A DNA stretch of 64,000 bases from Setomelanomma holmii (taxonomy: Eukaryota; Ascomycota; Dothideomycetes; Pleosporales; Phaeosphaeriaceae): the NCBI GenBank assembly GCA_010015745.1, contig ML978158.1, positions 310,001 through 374,000 of the forward strand. The letters are read 5' to 3'. Within the stretch, counting starts at the first letter, position 1, and the number at the start of each line of letters is the position of its first letter. The notes beneath the pieces are model-generated. The model was not told where the DNA came from, made no database searches, and worked only from the letters and a program-made list of their open reading frames with translations. Of the stretch, positions 23,154 to 34,450 are shown in pieces. Made by a program: the position numbers and the translations under genes.

Positions 23154-24782
23154 TCAACCCTTCCCGGGCTTCGGGCTCTTGCTCATCCTCGGACTCTTTG
23201 GCACCAGGCCTTCTCCCTGGGCCTTCATCTTGCTCATGGCGTCCTCGACTTGATGTTGCTTCTTGCTGACGTGCTTGTGTCGCTTCTCGACCTCGTCCTC
23301 GAAGTCTTGGGCAAGCTTGCGCTTCTTTTTACGTGCATCTCGACTCCGTCGAATGATGGCGCTAAACTGCTCCAAGAACCAGTCGCCAGCGTCTTCCCAC
23401 TCCGTAGTCGAAAGCGATTGGAAGAATTCGGCTTGCTTGTCGTGGCCAAAATTCTTCTGGACATGCTCAAGGCGCTCAATGAGTGGCTTCTGAAACATTT
23501 CGGTGGAGAGAGGCTGTTCGGGTGCTTGCGGATTTGTATCGAAGCTTTCGGTCTTCAAGTCATCGTAGCTCATCTTGTGAAGGGTTTCGAGATCATAATC
23601 TCCGTGTGGACGAACATTGAGCGCCTGTCCTTGCACTGCATCCGCAAGTGGCTGCTGGATGAGGGGGGTGATCGATCCGTGCGCTGTTGATGGGCGCTTG
23701 GCCGGCATCGGGCCATCGAAAGGCCTCGAAGGCTGCGGTGCGACATGAACTGAGCCTGATAGTGTCCTCTCGACATGCTGTTGAGGCTGCTCGAAGGCTA
23801 CGTGATGGGTTGGACGTGGACGCGGGTTGGATGGAAAAGAGCGCGGAACTTCACGGCCTGCTTGTGAGTAAGAAAATGGCTGACTTGAATGCACTGGTGC
23901 TGCATTGCCATGGTGAGCCTGTCCAAGCTGTTGGCTATGTGAAGAGTTCTTTCGCTGCTGTTCTCGGATGTTGGCCGACTTGCTGAACATGTTGTCGATG
24001 GGGTGACTCGCGACTGGTCCTACACCGCCACGGTATCCACGGTCCATGGGAGGAGGCGCAAGTGGTCGTTGATCATTGGAAATCGGATGCCTTGGGGAGG
24101 GAGACATACTTCCGACATGATGATCAAAGTCTTCAGGGCGCCCCCCAAGAACTCCGTCCCACTCAGTGATTTGCCCATCAGATGTGGGTGGGTAGGAATC
24201 GCCCTCAACTACAGGGAGTCCTCCGACACTATGTTTACGCAGCCAATGGAAGGCTTCGGGTCTTGTAAGGTTGCTTTGACCAGCTGCCTGAAGAATTTCC
24301 GATTCTTCTTGTGTGATAGGGTACTTGTCCACGTCGTCGGCACCATCGACATCGTCTTCATCATACTCATCCTCTTCCTGGTCAGACTCCTCGCCTTCAT
24401 CGAAGTCTTCGCCGTTCTGTTGATATTGCACGTCTCTCGCTTGACTGTCCTCGACTTGAACGACAGATTGATCGACTGTAGTGTCGATGCTTTCGGCGTC
24501 AGTGTCATATACATCACGCTTCAAGCCTTGGCCGGAGTTGCAACGCTGTGGTTCGTGCCGGATGGCAGCAGAGCTGTTCTGAATATTGCTAATTCCACGC
24601 GATGGGATGCCAGATGGTGCTTGAGTTTGCTGAGGCTGATGAGAAATGAGTCCCTTCTTCAAAGAGATCTTGGCAAGTGCGGCTCTCGCCTGCCTCTCAG
24701 GGTCGATGCGTGTACCATTCTGAGCCTGCTGTGGGCTACCTGCAGCGTTGCGGGACTTTACGAATTCCGACACCCTGCTCAT
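23154..24782 (-). CDS. ECM11: ECM11-domain protein
   Basis: Single exon, 542 aa from ATG 24782. In yeast, Ecm11 is a meiotic protein of the synaptonemal complex central element; the filamentous-fungal members share only the C-terminal domain. The first ~400 residues are disordered: Gln/Ser-rich, with a strongly acidic run around 125-150 and Pro/His-rich repeats. The C-terminal ~130 residues form the recognisable domain (YDLETLHKMSYDDLKTESFD, then SLSTTEWEDAGDWFLEQF, then a K/R-rich coiled coil and basic tail). The gene diverges from the F-box gene at 25088 with only 305 bp between the start codons. Meiotic role by homology only. Confidence 0.8.
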   Translation of the reverse strand: MSRVSEFVKSRNAAGSPQQAQNGTRIDPERQARAALAKISLKKGLISHQPQQTQAPSGIPSRGISNIQNSSAAIRHEPQRCNSGQGLKRDVYDTDAESIDTTVDQSVVQVEDSQARDVQYQQNGEDFDEGEESDQEEDEYDEDDVDGADDVDKYPITQEESEILQAAGQSNLTRPEAFHWLRKHSVGGLPVVEGDSYPPTSDGQITEWDGVLGGRPEDFDHHVGSMSPSPRHPISNDQRPLAPPPMDRGYRGGVGPVASHPIDNMFSKSANIREQQRKNSSHSQQLGQAHHGNAAPVHSSQPFSYSQAGREVPRSFPSNPRPRPTHHVAFEQPQQHVERTLSGSVHVAPQPSRPFDGPMPAKRPSTAHGSITPLIQQPLADAVQGQALNVRPHGDYDLETLHKMSYDDLKTESFDTNPQAPEQPLSTEMFQKPLIERLEHVQKNFGHDKQAEFFQSLSTTEWEDAGDWFLEQFSAIIRRSRDARKKKRKLAQDFEDEVEKRHKHVSKKQHQVEDAMSKMKAQGEGLVPKSPRMSKSPKPGKG

Positions 24783-25087
24783 ATCGAAGCGGCGCGTGTG
24801 AAGCGCGTGAAGTCTTCGTGGCTGTTCGCGGAAGTTGAGAGTGCCTCCGGCGATGATGTGAGAGACGAAAGGTGAGTGTTCTGTGCTCGTATGGGAAAGC
24901 GAGTCTCGTGCTTCAGGCTAGCCTGTTTGGGCCAAGCCTCGGGAAACCGCATCGAGCAAGCATGGCGATGACGATATCTTATCTCCGTGAGCGATGGGTT
25001 CCGTTCAACCACGGCGTGCGAATCATGTGCTGTTAGCAGTACCATTCTCTCTGCTTGAGGAACTCTGGTCATTTCGAGTCCATCAAC
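24783..25087. promoter_or_regulatory. bidirectional promoter
   Basis: 305 bp separate the divergent start codons of the ECM11-like and F-box genes, so both promoters must lie here. No TATA box stands out. Confidence 0.5.
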
Positions 25088-26154
25088 ATGACTGAATGCC
25101 ACCTCCACAACCTGCCGAACGAGGTTTGCCATATGTGCAACCATCTCATCCCGGATTGACTAACTATTATAGTTGCTTCTGCATCTTTTTGCGCCCCTGC
25201 CTACGCCTGAACTTCTACCCTTGACACTGATATCGCGTCGTTTGTCCACTATCATCCTTCGAATTTTACACAATCGCCTCGTCGCCGCTGCCGAACTCGA
25301 TTCACATTCCCTTCTGCTCGAGTGCTACCACCCGTCCGCGAAGCTCTTCGAACCTGCGTACGTTTGCACCTACCATGGCACCAATGGGCTGTCCCCTTAT
25401 GACACCTCCGCCGAGGATGACGCCAACATCGGCGCAAGGTTGGAAAAGATGCGCAACATGTACTCTCGGTTTCGACCGCATCAGCGGGAATTTGAGGACC
25501 GTGGCAGGAAAATTGTACGGCGACCTGGAGACGTTCCCGGCAGTCGCACGTTCCCAGGTACGGCGCAGGACAAATACGAAGGCGAAACCATCAAGCAGAC
25601 ACTGAGCTTGGAATCGCACGAGCTCTTCACCCAACTGGTCTCGCAGACCAATCTGGTCAAAATGGGACCGCGCCATGGTCTCTTTACGTGTTTCCAAGAC
25701 GTTGAGGAGGGTGTAGTGAGGGTCTGGAAGGAATGGTTGGGAGAGATGGCGGCGAAAGGACGAGCTGCTAACCAGAAGATACCGGCGATTGTGGAAATGA
25801 GAGAGAATGACAAAGGCAAAGAGAGGGCGAAGGACATCCTAAATGATGCAGATCTGGACGACAAACGCATATTATGGGTCAGTCAGTCGAAGAATACTGG
25901 CCTACGCTTCAATGTGAGGGAGAGGAAACTGCGGAGGGATACACCCATTCTCGTTCAAGTTGATGAAGATTTGCCAGTAAGCTACGAGCTCGAATACGAC
26001 GGTATGCCGCACCTCACTCAATGCATGTGCTCAAATGCTCACGTATCATGTAGAACTCCTCGTACGGACTTCGCATCTTCTCCTCATGCTGGAAAAGTCA
26101 TTGGTGCAAGAGGACAATTCAGGCCGGGCCGTGGTGTTCGGTTCGTTTGGCTAG
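25088..26154 (+). CDS. F-box protein
   Basis: Three exons: 25088-25123, 25173-26001 and 26054-26154. Introns are 49 nt (GTTTGC donor, perfect TGACTAAC branch) and 52 nt; phases close and give 321 aa. The first intron splits the F-box. Joining the exons gives HNLPNELLLHLFAPL followed by LPLTLISRRLSTI at residues about 7-40, a clear F-box for SCF (Skp1-Cul1) binding. The rest is a fungal domain with the block LRFNVRERKLRRDTPILVQ, then DEDLPVSYELEYDELLVRT spread over the second intron, seen in many Pezizomycotina F-box proteins. The substrate is unknown. Confidence 0.88.
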
Positions 26155-26287
26155 CTAAAATGAAAGTCCTCGTAAGTGGAGCCACCCACACCACACTACA
26201 TTGCGACCCCGCTATCTCACACAACGCCAAATTACAACAATGCTTCATTCAGTAGCATAAAAATCGCAAAAAGAAAGTCATTTGAAA

Positions 26288-26370
26288 TGACCCGAGAGTG
26301 ATTTGAACACCCAACCTTCAGGTTACTAGATTAACTGGAATCTGACGCGCTACCATTGCGCCATCGGGCC
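26288..26370 (-). tRNA. tRNA-Trp (CCA) with intron
   Basis: The acceptor stem GGCCCGA pairs with TCGGGTC (one G-U) and is followed by A73. The D stem is GCGC/GCGC with loop AATGGTA, the anticodon loop reads TTCCAG, and the T arm is GGGTG-TTCAAAT-CACTC. An 11-nt intron (TTAATCTAGTA) sits at the canonical 37/38 position. Total 83 nt. One A-C mismatch closes the anticodon stem, as is common in tRNA-Trp. Confidence 0.9.
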
Positions 26371-26688
26371 TGATTAATTTATGGAAGTTGACGGACCTGA
26401 TGATCTATATACTTGCGCGTTGGTAATGAAAGGCCGCCAAAGTGACTGCTTCACGAAGCGCGAAGCACAAAAACAAGCCCACATGATCACAAAAGGCCAC
26501 ATATCCACTCTATACCTTGTATCCTCATTGAGCTCCATATCTGTGCAGCACATATGAGCTAGACCCCACTATCATTAACCCTATTCAGCCGAGGTCCAGC
26601 CGCAACCGCTGCTGCACCGGCAAAATAATTCCATCAGCCATGCACAGAGACACATGACCTCAAAGACACTGCAAGCGCGAAAAAAGAA

Positions 26689-26772
26689 TCTCCGCTCCCA
26701 GAATCGAACTAGGGACCTTTCGATTACAAAGTATATTACAGTCGAACGTGATACTAATACGGGTTAGTATGA
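26689..26772 (-). pseudogene. tRNA-Tyr (GTA)-like relic
   Basis: The 3' two-thirds look like a tRNA: anticodon arm TTCGA-CTGTAA, an 11-nt intron (TATACTTTGTA), then A-TCGAA, variable loop and T arm CCTAG-TTCGATT-CTGGG, ending AGCGGAG-A. The 5' part does not supply a matching CTCCGCT acceptor or a proper D stem. Instead there is an A/T-rich inverted repeat (TACTAA...TTAGTA). Probably a degenerate or truncated copy. Confidence 0.4.
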
Positions 26773-28043
26773 CTGCGTCATGGATCAGTTTGTATTGGGA
26801 GTACTGACAACCAACTACACCAAGCGGAGGTATACGACGACTGTGTCGTGCTTGGGATCCTGCTGGATTCGATGGCGAAATGTGCTTCAAGTTGCTTTAT
26901 ATAGTTGCCACATACAGGAGCAAAGAGGTTTGCGCTCGAGCGGCTGAGGCGCAGCGTCGGAGTGGGGCAATGAGGGGCTGAGATGGATTTGCGTGGCTGC
27001 GGGCGGCAAGACTGACGCACTGAATGAGACGGCGTGGTTGGTTTCGATGCAGCCGGACGGGATATGGTCCCGAAAATTATTCTCTATAACTCAATAAATT
27101 GCTGGCACTTTCTGACCATTGTTCACGAAACTTGTGCTCACTATCACGATGCTCCAACACGGGCCATGGCATGCCTCAAAGCAACGGGTAGCTCCGCGCA
27201 TTGCAGCACGATGAATGCAGCACTTTCCTGAAGTAAGCAGATCACAGTGTATCAAGTCAATCATTCTCCCATCTGCTGCGGTAGTAGGTGGTCCACTCTC
27301 TGCCTTTGGCCTCGAGACTTGCATGCCCTGTTTCGGCGTTCACTGCAGGCAAGGCTTTCGTGCAAGAAGCGCTCCTCGGACAGAAGACTTGGGTCCGTAG
27401 ACAGGCGTAGTAGAAGAGATTATTGTGCTTTGTTTGGTCCAAAGGAGCGTGCGATATGTGCGTGTCAATGGCGTTGTGCTCACTCTTCAACGTCTTCGGA
27501 GATTCAATCGATGCAACTATAGCCACAGCGAATCTCTGGCTGCAAGAATTTGGTTCGAGCCATAACGCTCTTTGTGAAAGAGTGCCGAGTTCTAATGTCA
27601 ATGTAGCTTATGTCTAGTCCGTGCTGCGCCTATTGCAGGATGCGCATACTCAGGAGGACCTAAAACTATCAGAATGCCCCTTTGCACAGCCTAAAGCCTT
27701 TAAAGCACAGTCCGCAACAAGCAAGTCAATCCGTTCACCTTCAGATACCCACTTACCTATCTAGGTAGGAGTTAAGCCTCTATACGCAACTACTAGGCTC
27801 AAATAGGTAATTAAACAAGTCAAGCCAGACCTTCTGAGCCCTACTTAATTACTTGTTGCGGAGTTTGCTTTGAAGGAATAGAGAAAGCATTGCAAACCAC
27901 TTGTTCGTCCATCTCAAATGCATTGGGCGTGGTGTCTTCGCTTAGCCAAAAAACCCAAAGGCCCGTACGCCACCAACTTTCTTCTTGAGCCACCACGCAA
28001 CCAGCACACGTTCTCATGGACACAAACCATGCAAAAAGAACGT

Positions 28044-28138
28044 TTCCGACACCGGGAATCGAACCCGGGCCTTGCCGGCGCGCACAGGCGAACTACTCTG
28101 ATGAGAGCGGCAAATCCTAGCCACTTTGGACTGTTAGA
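28044..28138 (-). tRNA. tRNA-Glu (CTC) with intron, damaged 5' acceptor strand
   Basis: D arm GTCC-AAAGTGGCTA-GGAT, anticodon stem TGCCG/CGGCA with loop CTCTCA...C (anticodon CTC), intron of about 23 nt, and T arm CCGGG-TTCGATT-CCCGG are all intact. The 3' acceptor strand TGTCGGA with A73 is also intact. The expected 5' strand is TCCGACA plus two linker bases. The sequence has TCTAACA directly before the D stem, i.e. two transitions and a missing linker. May be a functional variant or a pseudogene. Confidence 0.65.
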
Positions 28139-29058
28139 CAATGAACGATGCTGTGGATGATGATGATAACGTACCTAGACCATATCGGACCTGTTTGATG
28201 CTGTTTTCTGAATTTAGTTGGAATATATTGTCTGCACACATTGTGCTAAGGATGTTCCTTCATGGGTTACAAAGGCGGACCAATAACGTGCTGGCTGACA
28301 ATGAAGTTGGGCTTGGTCATTTCCCCTCCCCAAAATTCACACTTGATCTTGGAATGCGGGGCAAGGCCTCGACGCATCGGCGGGACCTCAGCCTTTAAAA
28401 GCATGAGCCATAGCCCGACGTCATTCAGGGGGTGTGCCACCCTTAGCTCTCGCCTCATCAAATCCTCATCCATATCATTTAGACCTTGCCGGATCCTGAA
28501 GACCCGGAAATCGTGTCGCTACGGCCCGTTTGCAAGAGTGATAGTACTGCGCTTTTCAAAAAGTGTCGGGAATGGTGTTCAGGAAGTGCTTTCCTAATCC
28601 TCTTACCTCAAGTCGACGACGACGACTTCCAGAGCACCATCACCATGATCCTAGTCGAGCTTTGTGATAGCAAAGTAATTGGAGCTCGCCAATCATCCAA
28701 TTGGAATAATCAATATGCATCCCATCGCAGCATGTTCAAATGCTACCGAAACAGCCGTAGTATCTGTTCGCAGTGCTTTACCAAAAGCGCGTCGTAATCG
28801 CCCTGGAACATTATACCAAGGATAAGTCAATACTAAGACAAGTGTTTGTTGACATCAGTATCATGGAAAACGAGATAACATATGCTATCATCTATCGCTG
28901 CTACAAATGCAATGCTGAAGTCAATCGCTGCGAAAGACACCACAAATCATGAACATATGACAAACGCCTCAGCCTTCGGAAAAGGCAGCTCATACACCCT
29001 CCATGGACGAGCGTAAGAACAGTACCTTATATCAGCCCTGCAACAATCTGCCCGGCCA

Positions 29059-29625
29059 TCACGATCCCCGGGTCAAGTACAATCCGCTCAAAGCCGGGTT
29101 GCATTTAACCTCATCCGTCTCGCCAGTCGGCACAACTTCAAACCCAATGCTCGCACCCTTCTTGGGACATGGAAAAATCGCCGGCGCATACACCACATCC
29201 CCGTTACCCCCCTTGTACAGACTGAAGCGACCCAAATCCTGGTCGCGCTGGTTGCCCGGCGGTCCCCAGGCGGGAACATCCTTCTCGGGCGCAGGCTTCA
29301 GAGAGCTGAAAATGTTGACTTGCTTGGAACCACCAAGAACGACGGCATTGTCAGCGTTGTCGAGGAAGAAGCGCAGACGGCATGTTGTCTCGGGGATGTC
29401 GAAGTCGGGCTTGAATGTCACGAGCGTGGTGATGTCACCGCGGTTCGTCTTTGTGGCACTGCCAGTGCCGACGTTGTAGGTGATGGCGCCGTTGCTGCCG
29501 TCAAAAAGTGAAATTACTGTCGGCTTGAGAATGTTGGTGAGAGGTGGCCAGCGAGCCTCGAGGTTGGTTGGCGCTGCTGCCGCGAGGGAGAGGAGGGAAG
29601 CGGCTGTAAGAGTTGTGAAGAGCAT
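29059..29625 (-). CDS. secreted But2-domain (ubiquitin 3 binding protein But2, C-terminal) protein
   Basis: Single exon, 188 aa from ATG 29625. Residues 1-18 are a clean signal peptide (hydrophobic core, AAAAP cleavage region). The rest matches the But2 C-terminal domain family of fungal secreted/cell-surface proteins: FKPDFDIPETTCRLRFFLD, GGSKQVNIFSSLKPA, the hallmark WGPPGNQRDQDLGRFSLYK, FPCPKKGASIGFEVV, and the C-terminal GLYLTRG. Two Cys could pair. The domain name comes from a yeast ubiquitin-like study, but secreted members have no known link to ubiquitin. The extracellular or wall role is inference. A (CTTG)n microsatellite lies in its 5' flank. Confidence 0.88.
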   Translation of the reverse strand: MLFTTLTAASLLSLAAAAPTNLEARWPPLTNILKPTVISLFDGSNGAITYNVGTGSATKTNRGDITTLVTFKPDFDIPETTCRLRFFLDNADNAVVLGGSKQVNIFSSLKPAPEKDVPAWGPPGNQRDQDLGRFSLYKGGNGDVVYAPAIFPCPKKGASIGFEVVPTGETDEVKCNPALSGLYLTRGS

Positions 29626-30803
29626 TATTGTGGTAGTACTTGGCCGATGCTTAGAGTGATGTGATGAACAGTCGAAGTAAATGAGAATTTTGAATATGAG
29701 AAAGTGTTGCTGATGTTGCAGTGAAGATGTTGCTTGCTTGCTTGCTTGATGATGATCTCTTCTTCCTTCATCGACCAACCTTACATACACGAACTTCACG
29801 ATGTTTAGCCTTCTACCTCGTCTCAAAATACATCTGCCTACCAGCACACAATTACAGCTCTCTCACCGCGCCCACTGCTGTGCCTCTACCTAATCCTGAA
29901 CATGGCCTTTCACCGTGGAGCTCTCTCGTGAAGTCTCGTAATTGCAAAGAGTAGCCCACCATTCAGAAGGCTCTCCGCCTCTGATCAGCATCTTGCCGTG
30001 AGGCTTTGCTCATCACGCCAAGCCTGGCGCTCCTCTCCCAGTCCTGCCAGATCACGAGTTCCCGAACGAGACGAATGACAGAACGCCTGAATCTGCACAA
30101 GGAAGTCTTGGGTGCCGGAAGCGCAAGCCGGGTGTGGCGTCCTACGATCGTGTTGTGTGGAGAGAGCTCTCATGCGGCTGTGTTTGGAGCTGGAAGGACC
30201 AAAAGGTGAGCAGCCGAGTAAGCTATTTCGAGATGCGAGACAGCTGATACTAATCCTGATCAAGGTTCACGATGGTAACGTAGGCTAAAATTGTCGATTT
30301 GGTGTCGGGACGTTCGTGTTGGAAGCGATGAGTTGGCTCGTTGTGGTGAGGTGGGCTGATCGAAGGATTGCTTACCCATGGACTCACATCTTTGAAGCTG
30401 AGCATACGACCGTGTAAACAGAGCAAAGTTGCACGCGCGGAACTACGAGGAGCGAGCGGCCTTCTCATGACTTAGGTGCGGCTCGCTAAAGCTGCCTCCA
30501 GCATCTCTCGGTAGGGTAACCTGAGTGAGTTCCGAAGCCACACCGAAGGCATGAAGTAAATGACACTCCATGAGTAAATTCCATTAGAGCGGTGAGTACA
30601 AGGCCGTGACTTCGTGATTTTAGAATGTTCGTAACGAACGCGCGCCCTACGCTTGACAAAATTTGGAAATTACCACCAATGACAACCAGTCCCGATGCAA
30701 AAGGTGACTCGCAGGATGCAATCATAACGCCGGCATGTCTAGACCCAACCTTTTGTTTTGACCTCCATCTCTTTACCCATTCAGCCGTTGGATAGGAGAA
30801 GGA
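29626..30803. other. intergenic, no supported gene
   Basis: Promoter of the secreted But2-domain gene (with a CTTG repeat at about 29730-29748) and the 3' flank of the permease. No coding signal is seen. Confidence 0.5.
29730..29748 (+). repeat. (CTTG)n microsatellite
   Basis: Four to five tandem copies of the tetranucleotide CTTG, followed by GAT repeats, in the 5' flank of the But2-domain gene. Confidence 0.8.
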
Positions 30804-32746
30804 TCAATTCAGGTGAGGGTCAATTTCCACGAGAGGTCCTTTGTAGGACTTTCGTGCAAACATGAAGTAGTACACCATACTGAATAGAGTAACAGTGCCG
30901 GTCACAAGCACCGCCCAATTCATGGCTGCCGGAGTCGGATTATTGACCGATGGCCAACAGCTGAAGAAGATGATGAGCAGCAAGTAGCAGATAGCAACAA
31001 CGTTGTTGGCGACGCCGAGCGTACCCTTTAGCCTCCATGGACCCCAGGTTAGGCTTCGATCATAAGCCTCGTCAACTTCGCCAGGGCCGAAGATCGTCAA
31101 TGATGAATCGGGGTTGTCCAAATCACCTCGCAGTCGCCTCCAGAGGAGCAGACCGATCGCGAGCAGATACGAGAGATAGAAGCCTTGTAGGACCATGGAA
31201 ATGGTTCCATTGAAGGCAGTGGTGTTGACGATGTTAATCAGAGCGAGTAACGCCGAGCAAACTGTGACGACGATTATGGCGACAACTGGAATCGTCGTCC
31301 TACTTTCGATCTGCTCCGTGTAAGTGGAGACCTCTGCCATTATGCCGGAAGAGACTTACTATGCTCAAAGGCTTCGAGAATGGAAGCCCTTCATCTCGAG
31401 CGAAGGACCATGTCATTCGGGACGCTGCAGCTAGACAGCCCATTGCACTGCAGAACTCAAGCAGGATGATGATGCTAACCATAATTGTCGCACCTGCTCT
31501 TGAACCGACGGCCGTCTGGAAAATGCGAATGAAGGCCGCCGTAGGGGCCGTGGGATCGTTGAGCAGTCCCTGAATGTCCTGCGCACTGAAGAGTACGGCG
31601 AGAAGCATACCCATCGCGAGAGTGCCATTAATGGCGAGACTAAGCAGCATGGACTTCGGTACGTGGGTACTGGCTTTCTTCACCTCTTCTGACATCTTTT
31701 CGAGTCAGTCAAGGGTCATCGAAACAGGGATTATACGTACGTGTACGACAGAATCGGTGCCAACGAACGCCAACGCATTACCTTGCAAGCCAACGAAAAA
31801 GGCCAGGGCGTGATTGGACCAATCACCTTGGTTGTTGAAAGTTGTGAAGACTACTTTGGCGGAATTGTACGAGCCCGAGAGATATACTAATGGGACCAAT
31901 ATGCCGAAGAAGCCAAGGACGTGCACAACCAGAACGAATACCTCGATCGTGGGGAGTGCGCCACTGATGAAGACATTTATGAAGACGCATAGGAGTAATA
32001 TGGCCCATAGCAGGAACGTCCCATGCCAGCCAGCTCGCTGATAGCTCGAGTCGACGTCGTTCAGACTGACAAGCTGTAGCACGAGGTCGGCGACGAAGTA
32101 GCATACAGACGTCAAGGCAGCGATCCATCCGATCACAGTCATCCAGCCTAACACTATCAGTGTGCGATTGGAGTATGGGCTGATGCGACTGACCTGTGAG
32201 GTAACTGAAGAATCTCTTGTTGGCGTGCGGTGCTAGAAGCGAAACCCAATGGTACTGGCCTCCAGCCGTCGGAACAGCACTCGCCAGTTCGCCAATACAG
32301 ATGAAGACGGAGAAGTTGCCAAGCCAGATGAGAGTAAAACCATATATCAGGCCGGCTGGGCCACCACTAAACTCATTAGTCGCGCTCAGAGGTCGATTAA
32401 AGCAACTAGGACCTACTTCTGGAACCCTATGGCGAAGATGCTGTCGAAAGTTAGATCGAGCGGCTATGACATCCAACTTGACTTACACCAATAGGCTTTC
32501 CCACGTACACATGAGACCGCAAGAAAGGCCAGTCATGCTCACCAATCCAAATCGGCGCTGCAGAGGTCAGCGAGAAATAGATCATCGCAGGGCACAACTC
32601 ACCTTGAGCACCTGCTTCTTTCCAACTCTTGCCAGCTCATAGCGATCTCGGTCGAAGTCCTGACCTTTGGCTTCGGATATCGAGCCTTTGCCCCTCTCTC
32701 GGAGACCATCATCATCGAATGTCTGGAGGTCGATGCTCTTCTCCAT
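30804..32746 (-). CDS. APC-family permease (choline/GABA/amino-acid permease type)
   Basis: Seven exons: 32603-32746, 32487-32557, 32417-32440 (24 nt), 32194-32366, 31741-32147, 31360-31695 and 30804-31310. The six introns are 45-50 nt, every phase closes, and the product is 553 aa. A hydrophilic N-terminus of about 45 residues is followed by about 12 membrane helices. Motifs of the fungal choline/GABA permease branch: RRFGLVSMTGLSCGLMCTWE in helix 1, NGGPAGLIYGF, GELASAVPTAGGQYHWVS, TDSVVHMSEEVKKASTHVPKSM (split by intron 5), and SRMTWSFARDEGLPFSKPLS. The SEEV/VP block is the classical amino-acid permease signature. Substrate cannot be told from sequence; choline, GABA or another amine is likely. 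Confidence 0.92.
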
Positions 32747-34450
32747 CGCGATGGAAAAAATCTGCTTTGTCAATTAAGAATCTTATTCGAGAAAAGAAAC
32801 AATAGATGTTGCTGGCTCCTGCGTTCGAACGTTCACCAGTGCCCCAGTGATCTAGCAAGCAAGAAACAATCAGGGAAAAGAGATTGTGATACAACGGTTG
32901 CATGCAATGCAAGTCAATCTTGATATTTATCCCTTCCACAAGTAACGTGAGCCATGTGCGCCGGCAAAGACGGTACGCAGTTCGCCAGGAGGTGGCGCTT
33001 GGCGCTGCAGAGATGCATTGGGAAAGACAAAAGCTAAACCCGTTACTACGTACCGATACGGCATTTGTAGGCTTCTCACAGTGACGGCGGATTTCTACAG
33101 ATTACACTGCAGTCGTAGGTAAAGGCTATCATGGAGCCGAGGGGAGATCATTGGCGCTCTCCGTCGCACGAATGGGCTGCAAAGATCGGTGGCATGCATC
33201 AGACTGGATCCCTTGCTCGCATGTCTTCCAGGTGGCAGGCACGGATCAGAGAATTCCCCGGTTATCTTCGCGTGGGCAGCGGAAGCGCATGAGTATGGCT
33301 TGGTAGCCAAGCAAAGTATCCGTATTGAGATGTATCCGCCTGCTTGAACGTGGCGCTTTTGGGTCCTGCTTGAGTGCGGTGGGCTTGACAACGCATGAAG
33401 CCGCTTTACATGACGAGAGGGGCTTGGGAGGTCTGTAAGTCATTGGAGGTCGTACGGAAGACCAATGCGTATAGCGTAGTTGAACAGGAGGCATGCTGAT
33501 TGAGATGAGAACATGGGTTCAATGGTAGCAACAACGGCTGTCATACAAATTTCATCAGACGCTGTGGCCTCTCTGCAGAGATTTGGTCGTACGAAGCATG
33601 AAGAAGGGGTCTTGGGAGTCGCAGTGGTTGGGGGAAAGAAATGAAGGGGCAAAGGTCCAGCTGAAGTTGTGTGACGCGACCAGGCTTGTTTGTCGTCAGC
33701 CCCACGTGGAAGATCCCCCACCCTCGTCAATCCGCGGCCATGGTTCAACGGCCATCAAAGCAATCAATTGCGCTCACGGACATCAGAGACTTCCTCCGTC
33801 CGGCGACAGATAGACTGATTACCGTTTCGGTCCGGGACGCTGCAGATTCACGGCCCGCGACAGTCCCGCTTGGCATTGGACCTCCAGTGTTTGTGTCCGT
33901 AACTGCCACATCCACCGTCCAGCGTCAGTATCATCGTCCCGTCCTTTCGATTCGCGCGCGGGATTTACGCGTGTATCGCGTCTTTACTGCGTTGTGAACT
34001 GCGTGCGTGCCGTCTCTGACGTGGACAGCCATTGGCTTGCAGTGTTACTCCTTGCAGCCACTATAAAACTCCTATCAGTGCAAGCTTGAAGGTACACAAG
34101 CTGCCTAAAGAGCGCACCAGTGTTGTTGAGCGTAGCAAGCGCCGCCCTAGTTATTTGGGATGTCTGATGATACCCAAAAAAGCACGTTTCCGTCGTTGTG
34201 CCTAACCTTCAATGGCAAGTCAGACTAAGCAGATCCGACATCGTCGCAGGTTGAACGCAAGCAAGCATGGCGTCGCGTACCTACACGGCACCGAGCGAAG
34301 TCGTCGGCCGGCCTCTGAAGAATCAGTCAGCAACGTGAGGGCATTCATGTGCCATGTCGCAACACCACGGACTTAGGCTTCAATGAGACGGCTTTGATGT
34401 CGAGCAACGAGCAACGTTTCCTGTTGAATGCTAAAGGATACACAAGGTGG
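32747..34450. other. intergenic, no supported gene
   Basis: Promoter of the permease, then about 1.5 kb without a convincing gene. A TATA-like element (CTATAAAACT, 34061-34070) has no gene downstream. The plus-strand frame 33671-33997 lacks any family signal. Confidence 0.5.

Larger units (their letters stand above)
26155..29058. other. gene-poor region with tRNAs and an A/T-rich patch
   Basis: Apart from the three tRNA-type features, no gene is supported. An A/T-rich patch at about 27650-27860 contains short palindromes (for example CCTATCTAGGTAGG near 27756) and many TAGG/CCTA words. This looks like an eroded repeat. The first ~130 bp are the 3' flank of the F-box gene. Confidence 0.5.

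Noticed and set aside
33671..33997. 108-codon plus frame
   Set aside because: Basic, random-looking composition, no splice-consistent neighbours and no family resemblance.
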